NCBI GenBank assembly: GCA_964503965.1
Contig: CAZDCK010000008.1
Location: 1 to 64,000, forward strand
Origin: Eutrophocola sp964503965
Lineage (GTDB): Bacteria > Pseudomonadota > Gammaproteobacteria > Pseudomonadales > Pseudohongiellaceae
Length of the DNA stretch: 64,000 nt
Reading direction: 5' to 3'
This document shows positions 9,102 to 18,771 of the stretch, one piece after another. The notes under the pieces were generated by a model that was not told where the DNA came from, made no database searches, and saw only the letters and a list, made by a program, of their open reading frames with translations. The position numbers and the translations under genes are program-made. Each line of letters starts with the position of its first letter. Within the stretch, counting starts at the first letter, position 1.

Positions 9102-9782
9102 TTAACCGGCATACAGCAGACTGTATCCGTATTCCTGTGCCCTGGTTACACCCATGACTCCCGCGGAGACAAAACGGGCATTGGGAATGGCATTGGCCTG
9201 TAATTCAGCATTAACGTCTTCGGCTTCCTGGCCAGTACGACCGGCAATCATCCCTGCCATGCCACGGGTCGCCGTGGCGCAAATAGCAAAGCGCACGCCC
9301 CTGGCCACCATGGCATCTATGGTTGCTCCACTAAAAGGCCCATTGCCCACGTTAGCAATATTTCTGACAGGTGTTTCATTGGTTTCAGGGTCCGTGATTC
9401 CCATACGGGCATTGAGCAATTCCCCGTATTTCTCCCACATGGCATCGTTATAACCGAATGGTGTCGAGGCATGCCGGTAGCAGACAATCATGGCGTAATC
9501 ATCATCAGAACCGTTATAGGCATTCAGGTGAGCATTCATGATATTGAATGCATATCGCAGGGCATCCTGGCCGCCCATCGCTGTAGAAGAATCAATATAG
9601 ACGCGATGATTTCCTGACAAATCATCAAACCAGCTATCTTCGGCATGACGCGACGGCTGAAATCCAGAAGATTGCTCCTGAGCGTTGGCAGTTCCCGACG
9701 CGGCTACAGTGAGACCCGCTATTACCGCCCCCATGCCGGTCACTACCGCGCGGCGTTCATTTTTTGCATCGTCGTTTTTCAT
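9102..9782 (-). CDS. Tat-exported DsrE-family protein
   Basis: The start at 9782 is chosen because it follows an AGGGGG ribosome site and gives a Tat-type leader (ERRAVVTG with Arg10-Arg11, hydrophobic stretch, cleavage near ANAQ); the product is 226 residues. The mature domain resembles the DsrE/YchN fold: VYIDSS, an internal FAICATATRG with Cys168, and FVSAGVMGVTRAQEYGYSLL near the end, equivalent to the GVaelarlQxxGyay block of the family. DsrE-type proteins bind sulfur as cysteine persulfides, although many exported members have no tested function. It is the first gene of the cbb3/TsdA-like set. Whether the single conserved Cys is reactive is inference. Confidence 0.7.
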   Translation of the reverse strand: MKNDDAKNERRAVVTGMGAVIAGLTVAASGTANAQEQSSGFQPSRHAEDSWFDDLSGNHRVYIDSSTAMGGQDALRYAFNIMNAHLNAYNGSDDDYAMIVCYRHASTPFGYNDAMWEKYGELLNARMGITDPETNETPVRNIANVGNGPFSGATIDAMVARGVRFAICATATRGMAGMIAGRTGQEAEDVNAELQANAIPNARFVSAGVMGVTRAQEYGYSLLYAG

Positions 9783-10312
9783 GTGAGCTATCCCCCTGAA
9801 AGGCTGATTTACCAAGCTCGGATTACCAAGCTTTATGTGTGTTCAAAGACCCAAGTATATGATGAATGACTTGTTCAGAGCCAGAAAGCAAGACCTCAGA
9901 ATCCAGTGTGAAATTAAAATTTTTGACTGACTCAGTCTTCCTGAACCATGTCCCGCATCGGAATAATCAAGCCCCGGATGACAAAGAATTCGCTATCCCA
10001 TGGCAATATCCGGTTAAGCATCAAAAGACTCAGGTATTGCCAGATACATCAGTGGTAAGTCGGCTTGAATGAAACGCGTGTCTGTGGCGTGAATGCGTCG
10101 TTGGAAAGCGTGCAAACGTAATCCGGCTTCGCAGGGAAAAAATTCCCGTAGATGGACACAGTCTTTATTTTAGAAGATGGCTGCTGAGGGATTGATAACG
10201 AATTTGGCTTGGGCAAATTCATTTCCCTTTGGGGGCGCGCTGAAAAATGCGCGTCTGCGACGTTCACGCGGTCGAACCAGGGTTCTCACCTGAACCCGGC
10301 TCCGCGGGTAAT
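9783..10312. other. Intergenic region with no recognised gene
   Basis: About 530 bases between the DsrE-like start and the tRNA terminator. Short ORFs exist on both strands but none has a plausible ribosome site, signal or recognisable motif. The promoter of the minus-strand DsrE-cco set should lie in the left part. I looked for an FNR-type TTGAT-N4-ATCAA box because cbb3 operons often have one, and did not find a convincing copy. Confidence 0.4.
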
Positions 10313-10343
10313 AAAAAACCCCGGCTATACCGGGGTTTTTTAT
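10313..10343 (-). terminator. Rho-independent terminator of tRNA-Ser
   Basis: Stem CCCCGG / CCGGGG with loop CTATA, flanked by runs of A on the left and T on the right, so it can work in both directions. It lies just beyond the CCA end of the minus-strand tRNA. Confidence 0.8.
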
Positions 10344-10346
10344 ACA

Positions 10347-10436
10347 TGGCGGAGAGGGAGGGATTCGAACCCTCGATGAGTGTTAACCCATACGCCCTTA
10401 GCAGGGGCGCGCCTTCAGCCACTCGGCCACCTCTCC
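10347..10436 (-). tRNA. tRNA-Ser(GCT)
   Basis: A 90-base class II tRNA. The acceptor stem GGAGAGG pairs with CCTCTCC, followed by discriminator G and an encoded CCA (10347-10349). The D-arm reads TGGCCGAGTGGCTGAAGG, the anticodon loop contains CTGCTAA (anticodon GCT, plus-strand bases 10400-10402), there is a long variable arm typical of serine tRNAs, and the T-arm contains GGTTCGAATCC. It decodes AGC/AGU. Its position beside csrA, lysC and alaS is the usual pseudomonad-like arrangement. Confidence 0.97.
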
Positions 10437-10654
10437 ACAAACCTTGTCTACTTTATACTACAGAGAAAGTTTCGAATGGATTCCGGTCTTCTCCATAGTC
10501 CTTTCAGCCAGGCAGATTGCCTGAGCTGTTCAGGAAGCGCGCAATAATAGCACAAGGCAAAGGGAATGGTGGAGTCCGTAACAGGAAAAAGCTGTAAAAA
10601 AATTCACCCCTTTTCCTGCCATGGGATGTGGAATGTCAACAAGGCATTACGGGA

Positions 10655-10864
10655 TTAACTGTTACCTATATTGTCATCATCTGAAGTATCATTTCCTTGG
10701 CCTTCATTACGGATTCTGTCATAAATCTCTTCCCTGTGGACAGCAACATCTTTAGGTGCATTAACACCTATTCGTACCTGATTTCCCTTAACACCCAGCA
10801 CAGTGACTGTCACTTCGTCACCGATCATGAGTGTTTCACCAACACGGCGGGTTAAAATCAACAT
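10655..10864 (-). CDS. csrA: Carbon storage regulator CsrA (RsmA)
   Basis: The start at 10864 follows AAGAGG by eight bases and yields 69 residues beginning MLILTRRVGETLMIGD, a near-perfect CsrA N-terminus; the longer frame from 10924 is not supported. The RNA-binding residues are in the first strand (Leu4, Arg6, Arg7) and in VAVHREEIYDRI (Arg near residue 44). CsrA dimers bind GGA motifs in mRNA leaders and control carbon metabolism, motility and biofilm formation. The C-terminal tail after EEIYDRI is acidic (GNDTSDDDN), longer than in E. coli CsrA. It lies downstream of lysC on the same strand, as in many gammaproteobacteria. Confidence 0.97.
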   Translation of the reverse strand: MLILTRRVGETLMIGDEVTVTVLGVKGNQVRIGVNAPKDVAVHREEIYDRIRNEGQGNDTSDDDNIGNS

Positions 10865-10961
10865 GGTTAAACCTCTTAAATATTTAGGCGGAAAGTGTTG
10901 GTGTCTTATACGTTCCTTCCTCATTTTTGGATTCAGGAAACCCGATTACCATGAAAGGTAT

Positions 10962-12188
10962 TTACTTCTCGGCCTCCTGGTCCAGGCCGAATGCAGAATG
11001 TAAAACCCTGACAGCTGATTCAAGGTACTTCTCTTCTATAACGACGGAGATCTTGATTTCAGACGTGGTAATGAGCTGGATATTAATATTTTCTTTTGAC
11101 AGGGCTTCAAACATACGACTGGCAATTCCGGCATGAGATCGCATGCCCACACCAACCAGGGACACCTTTGCCACATCACTGTCCACCTCGATACCCCTGG
11201 CACCAAGTTCCAGGGCAGTAGCTTCCATTATTCTGGAAGCTGCCACGGCATCTTTTTTGTTGACCGTGAAAGTAATGTCGTTGGTATTGTCAGCACCAAT
11301 ATTCTGGACGATGACATCCACCTCTATATTCGCCTCACTGATCGGTCCAAAGACCTTGAAAGCCATACCGGGCACATCAGGTATGCCCACCACGCTTAAC
11401 TTGGCCTCGTCCCTGGTGAAAGCGATACCGGAAATCAATGGCATTTCCATCATAGATTCTTCCTCTGAAACAATTAACGTACCTGGCCCCTCCTCGAAAG
11501 AGGAAAGTACCCGTAACGGTACATTGTATTTACCGGCAAATTCCACAGAGCGAATCTGCAGGACTTTTGCCCCAAGACTGGCCATCTCAAGCATTTCCTC
11601 GAATGTAATTCGGTCCAGTCGTCTCGCATTCTCAACTATGCGGGGATCAGTGGTGTAAACACCATCAACATCTGTATATATCTGGCATTCATCAGCTTTC
11701 AGGGCCGCTGCCAGTGCTACTGCTGTGGTATCCGAACCTCCTCGTCCTAATGTAGTGATATTTCCATCTTCATCAACTCCCTGAAAGCCAGCAACAACAA
11801 CTACTTTGCCCTGATCCAGGTCTCTACGGATTTTGTCACCGTCTATCTCCTGGATCCTGGCCTTGGTGTGTGCATTATCAGTGAGTATCCTTACCTGTCC
11901 TCCAGTATAAGAACGAGCAGGGCAACCTTTGGCCTGTAATGCCATACTCAACAGGGCAATCGTTGTCTGCTCCCCGGTGGAAAGCAACATGTCCATCTCT
12001 CGAGGAGTTGGCTCCTTTTGTAGTTCATAAGCCATGGCTGTGAGATTGTTGGTCACGCCACTCATTGCTGAGACCACGACAACGACCTGGTTTCCCTGGG
12101 CCTGGCTGGCTGCGACCTTGTCAGCCACAGCCTGTATTCTGTCGATGGAACCCACTGAAGTCCCACCATATTTCTGAACTATCAACAT
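10962..12188 (-). CDS. lysC: Aspartate kinase
   Basis: A 408-residue monofunctional aspartokinase. The N-terminus carries the nucleotide/aspartate-binding VQKYGGTSVGS and the middle has GFQGVDEDGNITTLGRGGSDTTA, both diagnostic of the amino acid kinase fold. The C-terminal part contains two ACT domains for feedback control (about 265-400), with VGVGMRSHAGIASRMFEAL in the second. It makes aspartyl phosphate, the first step to lysine, methionine, threonine and diaminopimelate. Length matches Pseudomonas-type LysC with no fused homoserine dehydrogenase. It lies between alaS and csrA. An internal start for a separate beta subunit is possible but I cannot show it. Confidence 0.95.
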   Translation of the reverse strand: MLIVQKYGGTSVGSIDRIQAVADKVAASQAQGNQVVVVVSAMSGVTNNLTAMAYELQKEPTPREMDMLLSTGEQTTIALLSMALQAKGCPARSYTGGQVRILTDNAHTKARIQEIDGDKIRRDLDQGKVVVVAGFQGVDEDGNITTLGRGGSDTTAVALAAALKADECQIYTDVDGVYTTDPRIVENARRLDRITFEEMLEMASLGAKVLQIRSVEFAGKYNVPLRVLSSFEEGPGTLIVSEEESMMEMPLISGIAFTRDEAKLSVVGIPDVPGMAFKVFGPISEANIEVDVIVQNIGADNTNDITFTVNKKDAVAASRIMEATALELGARGIEVDSDVAKVSLVGVGMRSHAGIASRMFEALSKENINIQLITTSEIKISVVIEEKYLESAVRVLHSAFGLDQEAEK

Positions 12189-12290
12189 GATTCTGTCACT
12201 TGATCCGATAATTAAGCCATCACTTATATGATGAAAACTGTTAATTTATTTCTGAAATAGCCCTGTTTTGCCCGTTGCGAAAATGAAAGG

Positions 12291-14906
12291 CTACAAAAGG
12301 TCCGTAACGTATTGTTTTATCGAGGAAATAGCATCCGGAAGCGCTCCTGGGGAATTACCCCCGGCCATGGCCATATCTGGTCTGCCACCGCCTTTTCCAC
12401 CAACTTTGCGGGCAACTTCATTGACAACATCACCAGCCTTGATACGGTCTGTCAGGTCTTTGGTGACACCTGCAACCAGGCTCACCTTGTCATCATTGAC
12501 TGTACCCAGCACAACAACTGCAGATCCAAGCTTGTTCTTCAGCTGGTCCGTGGTATCCCGCAGGGCTTTGGCATCCACCCCTTCAACGACGGCAGCCAGA
12601 ATCTTGACACCATTGATCTCTTCGGCCTGGGAAGCCAGGTCAGTGCCGGCTGAACTGGCAAGCCTGGCTTTCAGTTGGGCCAGTTCCTTTTCAAGTTGCT
12701 TGTTGGCAGCGCTCAACTGTCCCACCCGGTCCACAACAAGCTCAGGAGATGTCTTTACCTGATTGGCTATCTCTTTCAGCCTGTCTTCATTTTGTTGCAT
12801 CTGTGCGAGTGCCGTATTACCTGTCACAGCCTCTATTCGCCTGACACCTGCCGCAATACCGGATTCCTGCAAAATCTTGAACAGGCCAATATCACCCGTT
12901 CTGTTCACATGGGTTCCACCACACAGCTCAATAGAAAATTCCGATCCTGATTCGGTCAAAGCGCCCATACTGACAACACGGACTTCATCGCCGTATTTTT
13001 CACCAAACAATGCCATGGCACCCCTTTCCTTGGCAGCATCCATCGACATTACTTCCTTGGTGACTTCGGCATTTTCAAGGACCTGGCGATTGACCAGGTT
13101 TTCAACCTGGCGAAGCTCCTTGTCTGTCAGGGGCTGGTTATGGGAAAAATCAAATCTCAGGTATTTCGCATTAACCAGCGACCCTTTCTGCTGGACATGG
13201 TCACCCAGGACTTTTCGCAGGGCCGCATGCATCAGATGAGTCGCGGAATGGTTCAGCATGGTTGCACGGCGTTGACCGCTATTGATCTTGCCATTGACAG
13301 TCAAACCTTTGGTCAGCTTACCTTGTTCAACCGAACCGATATGAAGAAACTGCCCTCCCTGTTTTCGGGTATCCCTCACCACAAAAAGGGAATTCTCTGC
13401 CTGCAGTGATCCCGTGTCTCCAGCCTGTCCACCTGACTCCCCGTAAAAAGGAGTACTGTCCAGCAGCACAATGCCGGTTTCACCTTCCAGCAGTAAATCT
13501 ACAGGTTTGCTGTCTTTAAACAGACCAAGAATAGTTGCAGCTGACTCGTCATTGTCATAGCCAACAAAACCCGTGTCATGGTCAAGCTCGATATCCAGTG
13601 CTTCCGCAGACTCAAAATGACTGGCGGAGCGAGCCTGGGCCTTTTGCCTGGCCATTTCACTATCAAAACCATCCATATCAAGGCTCAGTCCCCGCTCCCT
13701 GGCAATATCGGCCGTCAGGTCCACCGGAAATCCATAGGTATCATAGAGACGGAAAACAGTGTCACCGGGAATCGTCTCGCCGGTTAGTTCTGTAATGGCT
13801 TTTTCAAGGATCGTCATCCCATTATCCAGAGTCCTGGAAAACTGTTTTTCTTCCGCCAGCAACGCCTGCTCGACACGACCCTTTTCATTGACCAGTTCCG
13901 GGTAGGCTTCACCCATGACGTCGGCAAGCGGGGCAACCAGTTTGTGAAAGAAAGGTTCATTCATGCCCAGTTTATGGCCGTGGCGAATGGCACGACGTAT
14001 GATGCGTCTCAGAACATAACCCCGTCCCTCATTGGATGGGATAACACCATCCAGAACCAGAAAAGCACAAGAACGGATATGATCTGCAATCACATTGAGC
14101 GATTTACTGCCCATGTCCTCTGCTCCAGTAATTCGCGCTGTTTCCTGGATAATGTGCTGGAAAAGATCAATTTCATAGTTGCTGTGAACCCCTTGCATTA
14201 CCGCTGCAATGCGCTCCAGTCCCATGCCGGTATCCACAGAAGGTTTCGGCAGGGGTGACATGGTTCCGTCAGCAGATCGATTGAACTGCATGAAAACGAG
14301 GTTCCATATTTCAATGTAGCGATCACCGTCTTCATCAGGCGATCCCGGAGGTCCACCAGGCACTTCATCACCGTGATCATAGAAAATTTCCGTACAGGGA
14401 CCACAGGGACCGGTATCACCCATTGCCCAGAAGTTATCCTTCTCGCCCAGTCGCGAAAAACGTTCTGCACTAACGCCCATTTCCTTGAGCCAGATATCAG
14501 CCGCCTCATCATCATCTTCAAATACGGTTACCCAGAGTTTCTCTTCCGGAAGGCCCAGCCTGTTGGTCAGAAAGTCCCAGGCAAAACGGATGGCTTCACG
14601 TTTGAAGTAATCCCCGAAACTGAAGTTGCCCAACATTTCGAAAAAGGTATGATGGCGTGCCGTATAGCCAACATTTTCAAGGTCATTGTGTTTGCCTCCA
14701 GCCCTGACACAGCGCTGGGAAGTTGTGGCACGATGATAGCCGCGTTTTTCCTGCCCCAGGAACACATCCTTGAACTGGACCATACCGGCATTGGTAAAGA
14801 GCAATGTCGGGTCATTACCAGGCACAAGGGAACTGCTGGAAACAATTTCATGTTCCTGCTCGCGAAAAAATTCGAGGAATGCCTGGCGGATTTCAGCACT
14901 TTTCAT
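12291..14906 (-). CDS. alaS: Alanyl-tRNA synthetase
   Basis: The start at 14906 gives MKSAEIRQAFLEFF and 871 residues, close to the 876 of E. coli; the frame also extends upstream to 14951 without family similarity. The class II catalytic core includes SSSLVPGNDPTLLFTNAGM and the RCVRAGGKHNDLENVG block. The editing domain has the zinc ligands HSATHLMHAAL (HxxxH) and ELCGGTHV (CxxxH). The C-terminal region has a coiled coil followed by the glycine-rich C-Ala domain (KVGGKGGGRPDMAMAGG). It charges tRNA-Ala and removes mischarged serine or glycine. It heads the alaS-lysC-csrA block and no residue looks abnormal. Confidence 0.97.
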   Translation of the reverse strand: MKSAEIRQAFLEFFREQEHEIVSSSSLVPGNDPTLLFTNAGMVQFKDVFLGQEKRGYHRATTSQRCVRAGGKHNDLENVGYTARHHTFFEMLGNFSFGDYFKREAIRFAWDFLTNRLGLPEEKLWVTVFEDDDEAADIWLKEMGVSAERFSRLGEKDNFWAMGDTGPCGPCTEIFYDHGDEVPGGPPGSPDEDGDRYIEIWNLVFMQFNRSADGTMSPLPKPSVDTGMGLERIAAVMQGVHSNYEIDLFQHIIQETARITGAEDMGSKSLNVIADHIRSCAFLVLDGVIPSNEGRGYVLRRIIRRAIRHGHKLGMNEPFFHKLVAPLADVMGEAYPELVNEKGRVEQALLAEEKQFSRTLDNGMTILEKAITELTGETIPGDTVFRLYDTYGFPVDLTADIARERGLSLDMDGFDSEMARQKAQARSASHFESAEALDIELDHDTGFVGYDNDESAATILGLFKDSKPVDLLLEGETGIVLLDSTPFYGESGGQAGDTGSLQAENSLFVVRDTRKQGGQFLHIGSVEQGKLTKGLTVNGKINSGQRRATMLNHSATHLMHAALRKVLGDHVQQKGSLVNAKYLRFDFSHNQPLTDKELRQVENLVNRQVLENAEVTKEVMSMDAAKERGAMALFGEKYGDEVRVVSMGALTESGSEFSIELCGGTHVNRTGDIGLFKILQESGIAAGVRRIEAVTGNTALAQMQQNEDRLKEIANQVKTSPELVVDRVGQLSAANKQLEKELAQLKARLASSAGTDLASQAEEINGVKILAAVVEGVDAKALRDTTDQLKNKLGSAVVVLGTVNDDKVSLVAGVTKDLTDRIKAGDVVNEVARKVGGKGGGRPDMAMAGGNSPGALPDAISSIKQYVTDLL

Positions 14907-15044
14907 GGGTATGACCGGATTTCCCTTGGACCTTGGTAAAAAAGGCGGCAATTATACTCTCTATTGGAGAAATTGCTAATATTTACCCGGCAATTCAAGC
15001 ATCTAGGTGACCAAAGCCCTGTACTCGGGAACGCAGAAAGAACC

Positions 15045-15980
15045 ATGGAAAACAGACGTTCATTATCGAAATACTTGTTCCGCGGAAGCATACTGACACT
15101 GGCGCTCATTTTTCTGCTACTCAACCTCCTGGCGTGGTCGCAGGCCAGTAACCTGGTTACCCATCCGATGGATGAACGCCCGCCTGTCACTATGCAATCA
15201 CTGCCAGAAGAACTACCCTTCCAGGATGTCCTCGTCAATGCTAATGACGGTTTGGCACTTCATGGCTGGTATCTTCCGTCGGAAAATGGCGCGATCATTC
15301 TCATGCAGCATGGGTATAAATCTGACCGTGAAGAATTCGTTGAGGAAGCCACTATATTTGGTCGGGCCGGTTATGGTGTACTTGTCACATCTGTGCGCGC
15401 TCATGACGTTAATGATGGTGACCAAATCACCTTTGGTCTCAGGGAGATGCAGGATATTGATGCCTGGGTATCATTTGCCCTTTTACAACCTGGCATTGAT
15501 CCTGAAAGGATTGGAATGATCGGCAACTCTCTGGGGGCATCAATGACCATCCAGTATGCTGCCAACCATGATGCTATTAAGGCTATAGTGGCCCATAGCG
15601 CGTTCTCTTCCATGCGCGACACCATAGAGACCAGCATTCGGCATTTCACCGGTCTGCCCCCGTTCCCCTTCGCTCCGCTGATTCAATTCTGGGCAGAAAT
15701 ACAACTGGGTTTCTCCATCAACGAGATCAATGCCTCGGCCTGGATAGCAGATATCAGCCCCAGGCCGGTATTCCTGCTGCACAGCCTTGATGACACTGTC
15801 ATCTCACCTGGAAGCGGTCAGCTGCTTTATGAGGCTGCCCGGGAACCAAAAGAAATCTGGCTGGAGAATGGTGTCGATCATGCCGACTTTGAGCAGGCCT
15901 TTCCAGAAAAATTTGCAGACCGGGTGATTGGATTTTTCAACCGCCAGTTTTTTCCTGAAGGGAGGCCGCTAAAAGAGTAA
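15045..15980 (+). CDS. Membrane-anchored alpha/beta hydrolase
   Basis: The preferred ATG at 15045 follows AGAAAG and gives 311 residues with an N-terminal hydrophobic anchor (about 14-35). The alpha/beta hydrolase fold is shown by the oxyanion segment MQHGYKSDREEF, the nucleophile elbow GNSLGAS, the acid in LLHSLDDTV and the catalytic His in GVDHADF. It resembles the BEM46/YqkD group of membrane-facing serine hydrolases, whose substrates are mostly unknown. It is divergent from alaS and ends at a shared two-way terminator facing the TonB receptor. Substrate cannot be predicted. Confidence 0.75.
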   Translation: MENRRSLSKYLFRGSILTLALIFLLLNLLAWSQASNLVTHPMDERPPVTMQSLPEELPFQDVLVNANDGLALHGWYLPSENGAIILMQHGYKSDREEFVEEATIFGRAGYGVLVTSVRAHDVNDGDQITFGLREMQDIDAWVSFALLQPGIDPERIGMIGNSLGASMTIQYAANHDAIKAIVAHSAFSSMRDTIETSIRHFTGLPPFPFAPLIQFWAEIQLGFSINEINASAWIADISPRPVFLLHSLDDTVISPGSGQLLYEAAREPKEIWLENGVDHADFEQAFPEKFADRVIGFFNRQFFPEGRPLKE

Positions 15981-15985
15981 GCGGA

Positions 15986-16016
15986 TAAAAAAAGCCCGGT
16001 AAAAACCGGGCTTTTA
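15986..16016. terminator. Bidirectional terminator
   Basis: Stem AGCCCGGT / ACCGGGCT with a three-base loop, preceded by A-rich and followed by T-rich sequence. It serves the hydrolase on the plus strand and the TonB receptor on the minus strand. Confidence 0.85.
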
Positions 16017-16020
16017 ATAA

Positions 16021-18636
16021 CTAGAACACTTTTCTAAGTGTCAGTCCATAAGTCCGGGGCTCACGTGGATAGGCACTCAACTTGCCATCCTGCAACGGCG
16101 TATCGAAAACTGTACCAAACCATTCCTGGTCTCCGATATTGCGCCCCCACAACATCACTTCAAATCCGGCGTTGAACCTGGCAATCGCTCGCAGGTTCAG
16201 GAAATCTCTTGCCTCTTGCTCGGCAAAAGGGTCGTTATTGTTATGCATCAGCATATCGGTATAACTGACATATTCGACACCGACCAGCAAGGTATTGCCG
16301 TTTCCAATATTGAAGGTTTTCGAGGCATTCAATGTAAAGTAATCATCGGCAACCCCTCCTACCCTGTCACCACTTCTGTTGCAGTAGCCCTGGGCCTTTA
16401 ACTGTGCTGCCTCTACCGGGTCGCCGGTATGGAAGATATTTGAAATCTGGCAGTTGCCCTTGTCAAAATCCTCAAAGCTGGCATCTGTATGGGCATAGGT
16501 CAGGAAGAAACTGAGTGAGTCTGTAGGATTCCACCAGACCTCGGCTTCAATACCCTGCACATCGACACGACCGGCATTCTGGAGATTGAAGGCTGTGCCA
16601 GTAAAGGTGTTTGTCTGCAGGTCTTCGACTTCCATATCAAAGAATGCCAGGTTCATGCGGATATTATTGTCAATGAAGTCTTTCTTGATGCCGATTTCAA
16701 AGTTGGTTGTGTCTTCAGAATCAAAAACAGTATCAAAGCCCAGGCCAATTCTGTCCGTATTGGTCCCACCGGATTTGTAGCCGGTGCCATAAGAGGCATA
16801 TAGCAGGCTGGAGTCATCGGGGCGCCATGAAAGACCGACATTCCCGGTAACACGACTGTCATCAAGCTCTGCATTGATCGCAGAGCGAGGACAAAAACGT
16901 ACCGTGACACTGCAATTGGCCCAGCCTGGCTGGAAAAGCACGTTCAGGGCCGGCAGATACGGTGTCGGATCCAAGCCGGCAATTGCCGGGTTAAACGTAT
17001 TGCCGCTGCCATCCCCCGGTGGTGCACCGACCGCTGCCTTGGCCTGCTCACCTGTTATACCGAGCGCGGCTGAGATAGCATCCACATTGACATCACCAAT
17101 GCCGGGCGTAGGCACAGACTCGGAGAAGCGGCTGTTCATATCTTTTTTCTCATCGGTAAAGCGAACACCAACATTCAGTTCAATATTATCAGTCAGGTCA
17201 TAATCTATACGGCCGAATATGGCATTGGCACGATGATCCTGATCACTGTAATCCTGAATGGTATTACCGGGCACAATCGGCGCTGCGAAAGAGGTCCCCA
17301 GGCTGGTTCCGTAAGCCTGGTTGATAAAACCGAGTAACTGGGGCGGTGTAGACATCAAGGCACCAAGTACATCAGGTGACGCGGCGACGGCATAGTTGGG
17401 GAGCATATTTCCCAGGTAAAGAAAGTCACTGCTTTCGAGTTCCTGCTTGTAAAAATACAGTCCAGCCACATAGCGCATACGTTTGGAAGGGTCACTGGAG
17501 ATACGGAATTCCTGGGACAACATGGTCTGCTCGGCATCCTGAAGGCGGCTGGCCAGATCAACATCCGAAAAATCCGCATCAATGGCATCCCTGATGTCGA
17601 AGGTGCGATAGGCGGAAATGGAGACAAAATCAAAATCATCGAAACGGCGATTGATCTCCAGGGAAACTCCACTGTCTTCATTTTCCGACGATGGCAAGGC
17701 ATTCAAGGAGAGACGGTAGTCGTCAAATGATCCCGTGGGATAAACTGTTCCTCCCAGGGCTGAAAGTATGGCATCGGAACCAAATACTGGCGCCCCGTTG
17801 TCTGTACGTCCCGAAGCTACCAGGCTGTCCTTGAGCGTCAGTGCCGCGCAACAGGTTTCATCGATTTCTGAATAGTCAATAATCACTCTGGCAGAAAGAT
17901 CATCAGTAGGCTCAAAAAGGAATTGTTGCCTGAACCCCCACCTGGAACGGTCGTTGATTTCACCCCCCAGGTTTTCAACGTCAATGTAGCCGTCACGCTC
18001 ACTACTGAAGAGAGTTGTTCTGGCAGCAACGGTATCACTGAGGCTGTAACTGACCGCGCCGTTGAAGTTGATCATGGAGAAATTTCCTGCGGTGACTTCC
18101 GCAAATGCATCGCCATCATGGGACGGTGCGACAGTCCTGAGTAGCAGGGCTCCGGATGCCGAGTTTTTGCCAAAAAGTGTTCCCTGGGGACCACGCAGAA
18201 CCTCCACGGCTTCCAGATCCACCAATTGGTTGAACAATGATGCCTGGCGGGCACGATACACGCCGTCAATATACAACCCTACGGAAGATTCAAGGCCAAA
18301 GTTCTGGGCCCCTGTCCCTACTCCCCTGATACTGAAATTTCCGGTTCCGGAGCTCTGGTTGGTGCCAACCACCAGGCTCGGCACACTCCACATCAGTTCC
18401 TGGACATCCTTGATCGAGTTATCTTCAAGATAGGCACCACTGACCGCAGAAACGGCAACAGGTACGTCCTGAATGTTCTCTTCCCTGAGCTGGGCGGTGA
18501 CGACTATTTCTTCCAGAACCTGAGCTGCAACGGGTTGGCTGGTCACTGTTGCTGCAGCAATTGCCAGGCCAAGTAACCGGCATTTTTTGGCGAATGAAGC
18601 TGCAGGTTTTTCACTTTGGTTTGCTGAAATGTTCAA
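16021..18636 (-). CDS. TonB-dependent outer-membrane receptor
   Basis: An 871-residue receptor with signal peptide (leader through about residue 39, ending PVAAQ), TonB-box/plug start EEIVVTAQLREENIQDVPVAV, plug domain with RGVGTGAQNFG and QGTLFGKNSASGALL, and a beta-barrel ending in GLTLRKVF with terminal Phe. The plug resembles the large group of receptors from marine gammaproteobacteria and sphingomonads that import siderophores, carbohydrates or hydrophobic organics; substrate cannot be told. It is not next to a FecI/FecR pair and lacks the N-terminal signalling extension of FecA-type receptors. It stands alone between the terminator and the AI-2E-type gene. Confidence 0.92.
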   Translation of the reverse strand: MNISANQSEKPAASFAKKCRLLGLAIAAATVTSQPVAAQVLEEIVVTAQLREENIQDVPVAVSAVSGAYLEDNSIKDVQELMWSVPSLVVGTNQSSGTGNFSIRGVGTGAQNFGLESSVGLYIDGVYRARQASLFNQLVDLEAVEVLRGPQGTLFGKNSASGALLLRTVAPSHDGDAFAEVTAGNFSMINFNGAVSYSLSDTVAARTTLFSSERDGYIDVENLGGEINDRSRWGFRQQFLFEPTDDLSARVIIDYSEIDETCCAALTLKDSLVASGRTDNGAPVFGSDAILSALGGTVYPTGSFDDYRLSLNALPSSENEDSGVSLEINRRFDDFDFVSISAYRTFDIRDAIDADFSDVDLASRLQDAEQTMLSQEFRISSDPSKRMRYVAGLYFYKQELESSDFLYLGNMLPNYAVAASPDVLGALMSTPPQLLGFINQAYGTSLGTSFAAPIVPGNTIQDYSDQDHRANAIFGRIDYDLTDNIELNVGVRFTDEKKDMNSRFSESVPTPGIGDVNVDAISAALGITGEQAKAAVGAPPGDGSGNTFNPAIAGLDPTPYLPALNVLFQPGWANCSVTVRFCPRSAINAELDDSRVTGNVGLSWRPDDSSLLYASYGTGYKSGGTNTDRIGLGFDTVFDSEDTTNFEIGIKKDFIDNNIRMNLAFFDMEVEDLQTNTFTGTAFNLQNAGRVDVQGIEAEVWWNPTDSLSFFLTYAHTDASFEDFDKGNCQISNIFHTGDPVEAAQLKAQGYCNRSGDRVGGVADDYFTLNASKTFNIGNGNTLLVGVEYVSYTDMLMHNNNDPFAEQEARDFLNLRAIARFNAGFEVMLWGRNIGDQEWFGTVFDTPLQDGKLSAYPREPRTYGLTLRKVF

Positions 18637-18771
18637 GACATACCCCCATTAACTCGATTATATAGCCTGCTCATGCAGTTGGAACTATTCAAATTTTATT
18701 GAAATTCAGTCTATTATAATCCAATTTTAATACTATTTAGAGGTAATTTCATACATTCATTGAAAATTTTG

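Noticed and set aside
9783..10312. FNR/ANR box for the cbb3 locus
   Set aside because: No TTGAT-N4-ATCAA-like sequence found by eye.
10247..10498. Plus-strand 83-residue ORF reading AEREGFEPS...SATRPP
   Set aside because: It is the antisense translation of the tRNA-Ser gene and its terminator, a well-known false annotation.
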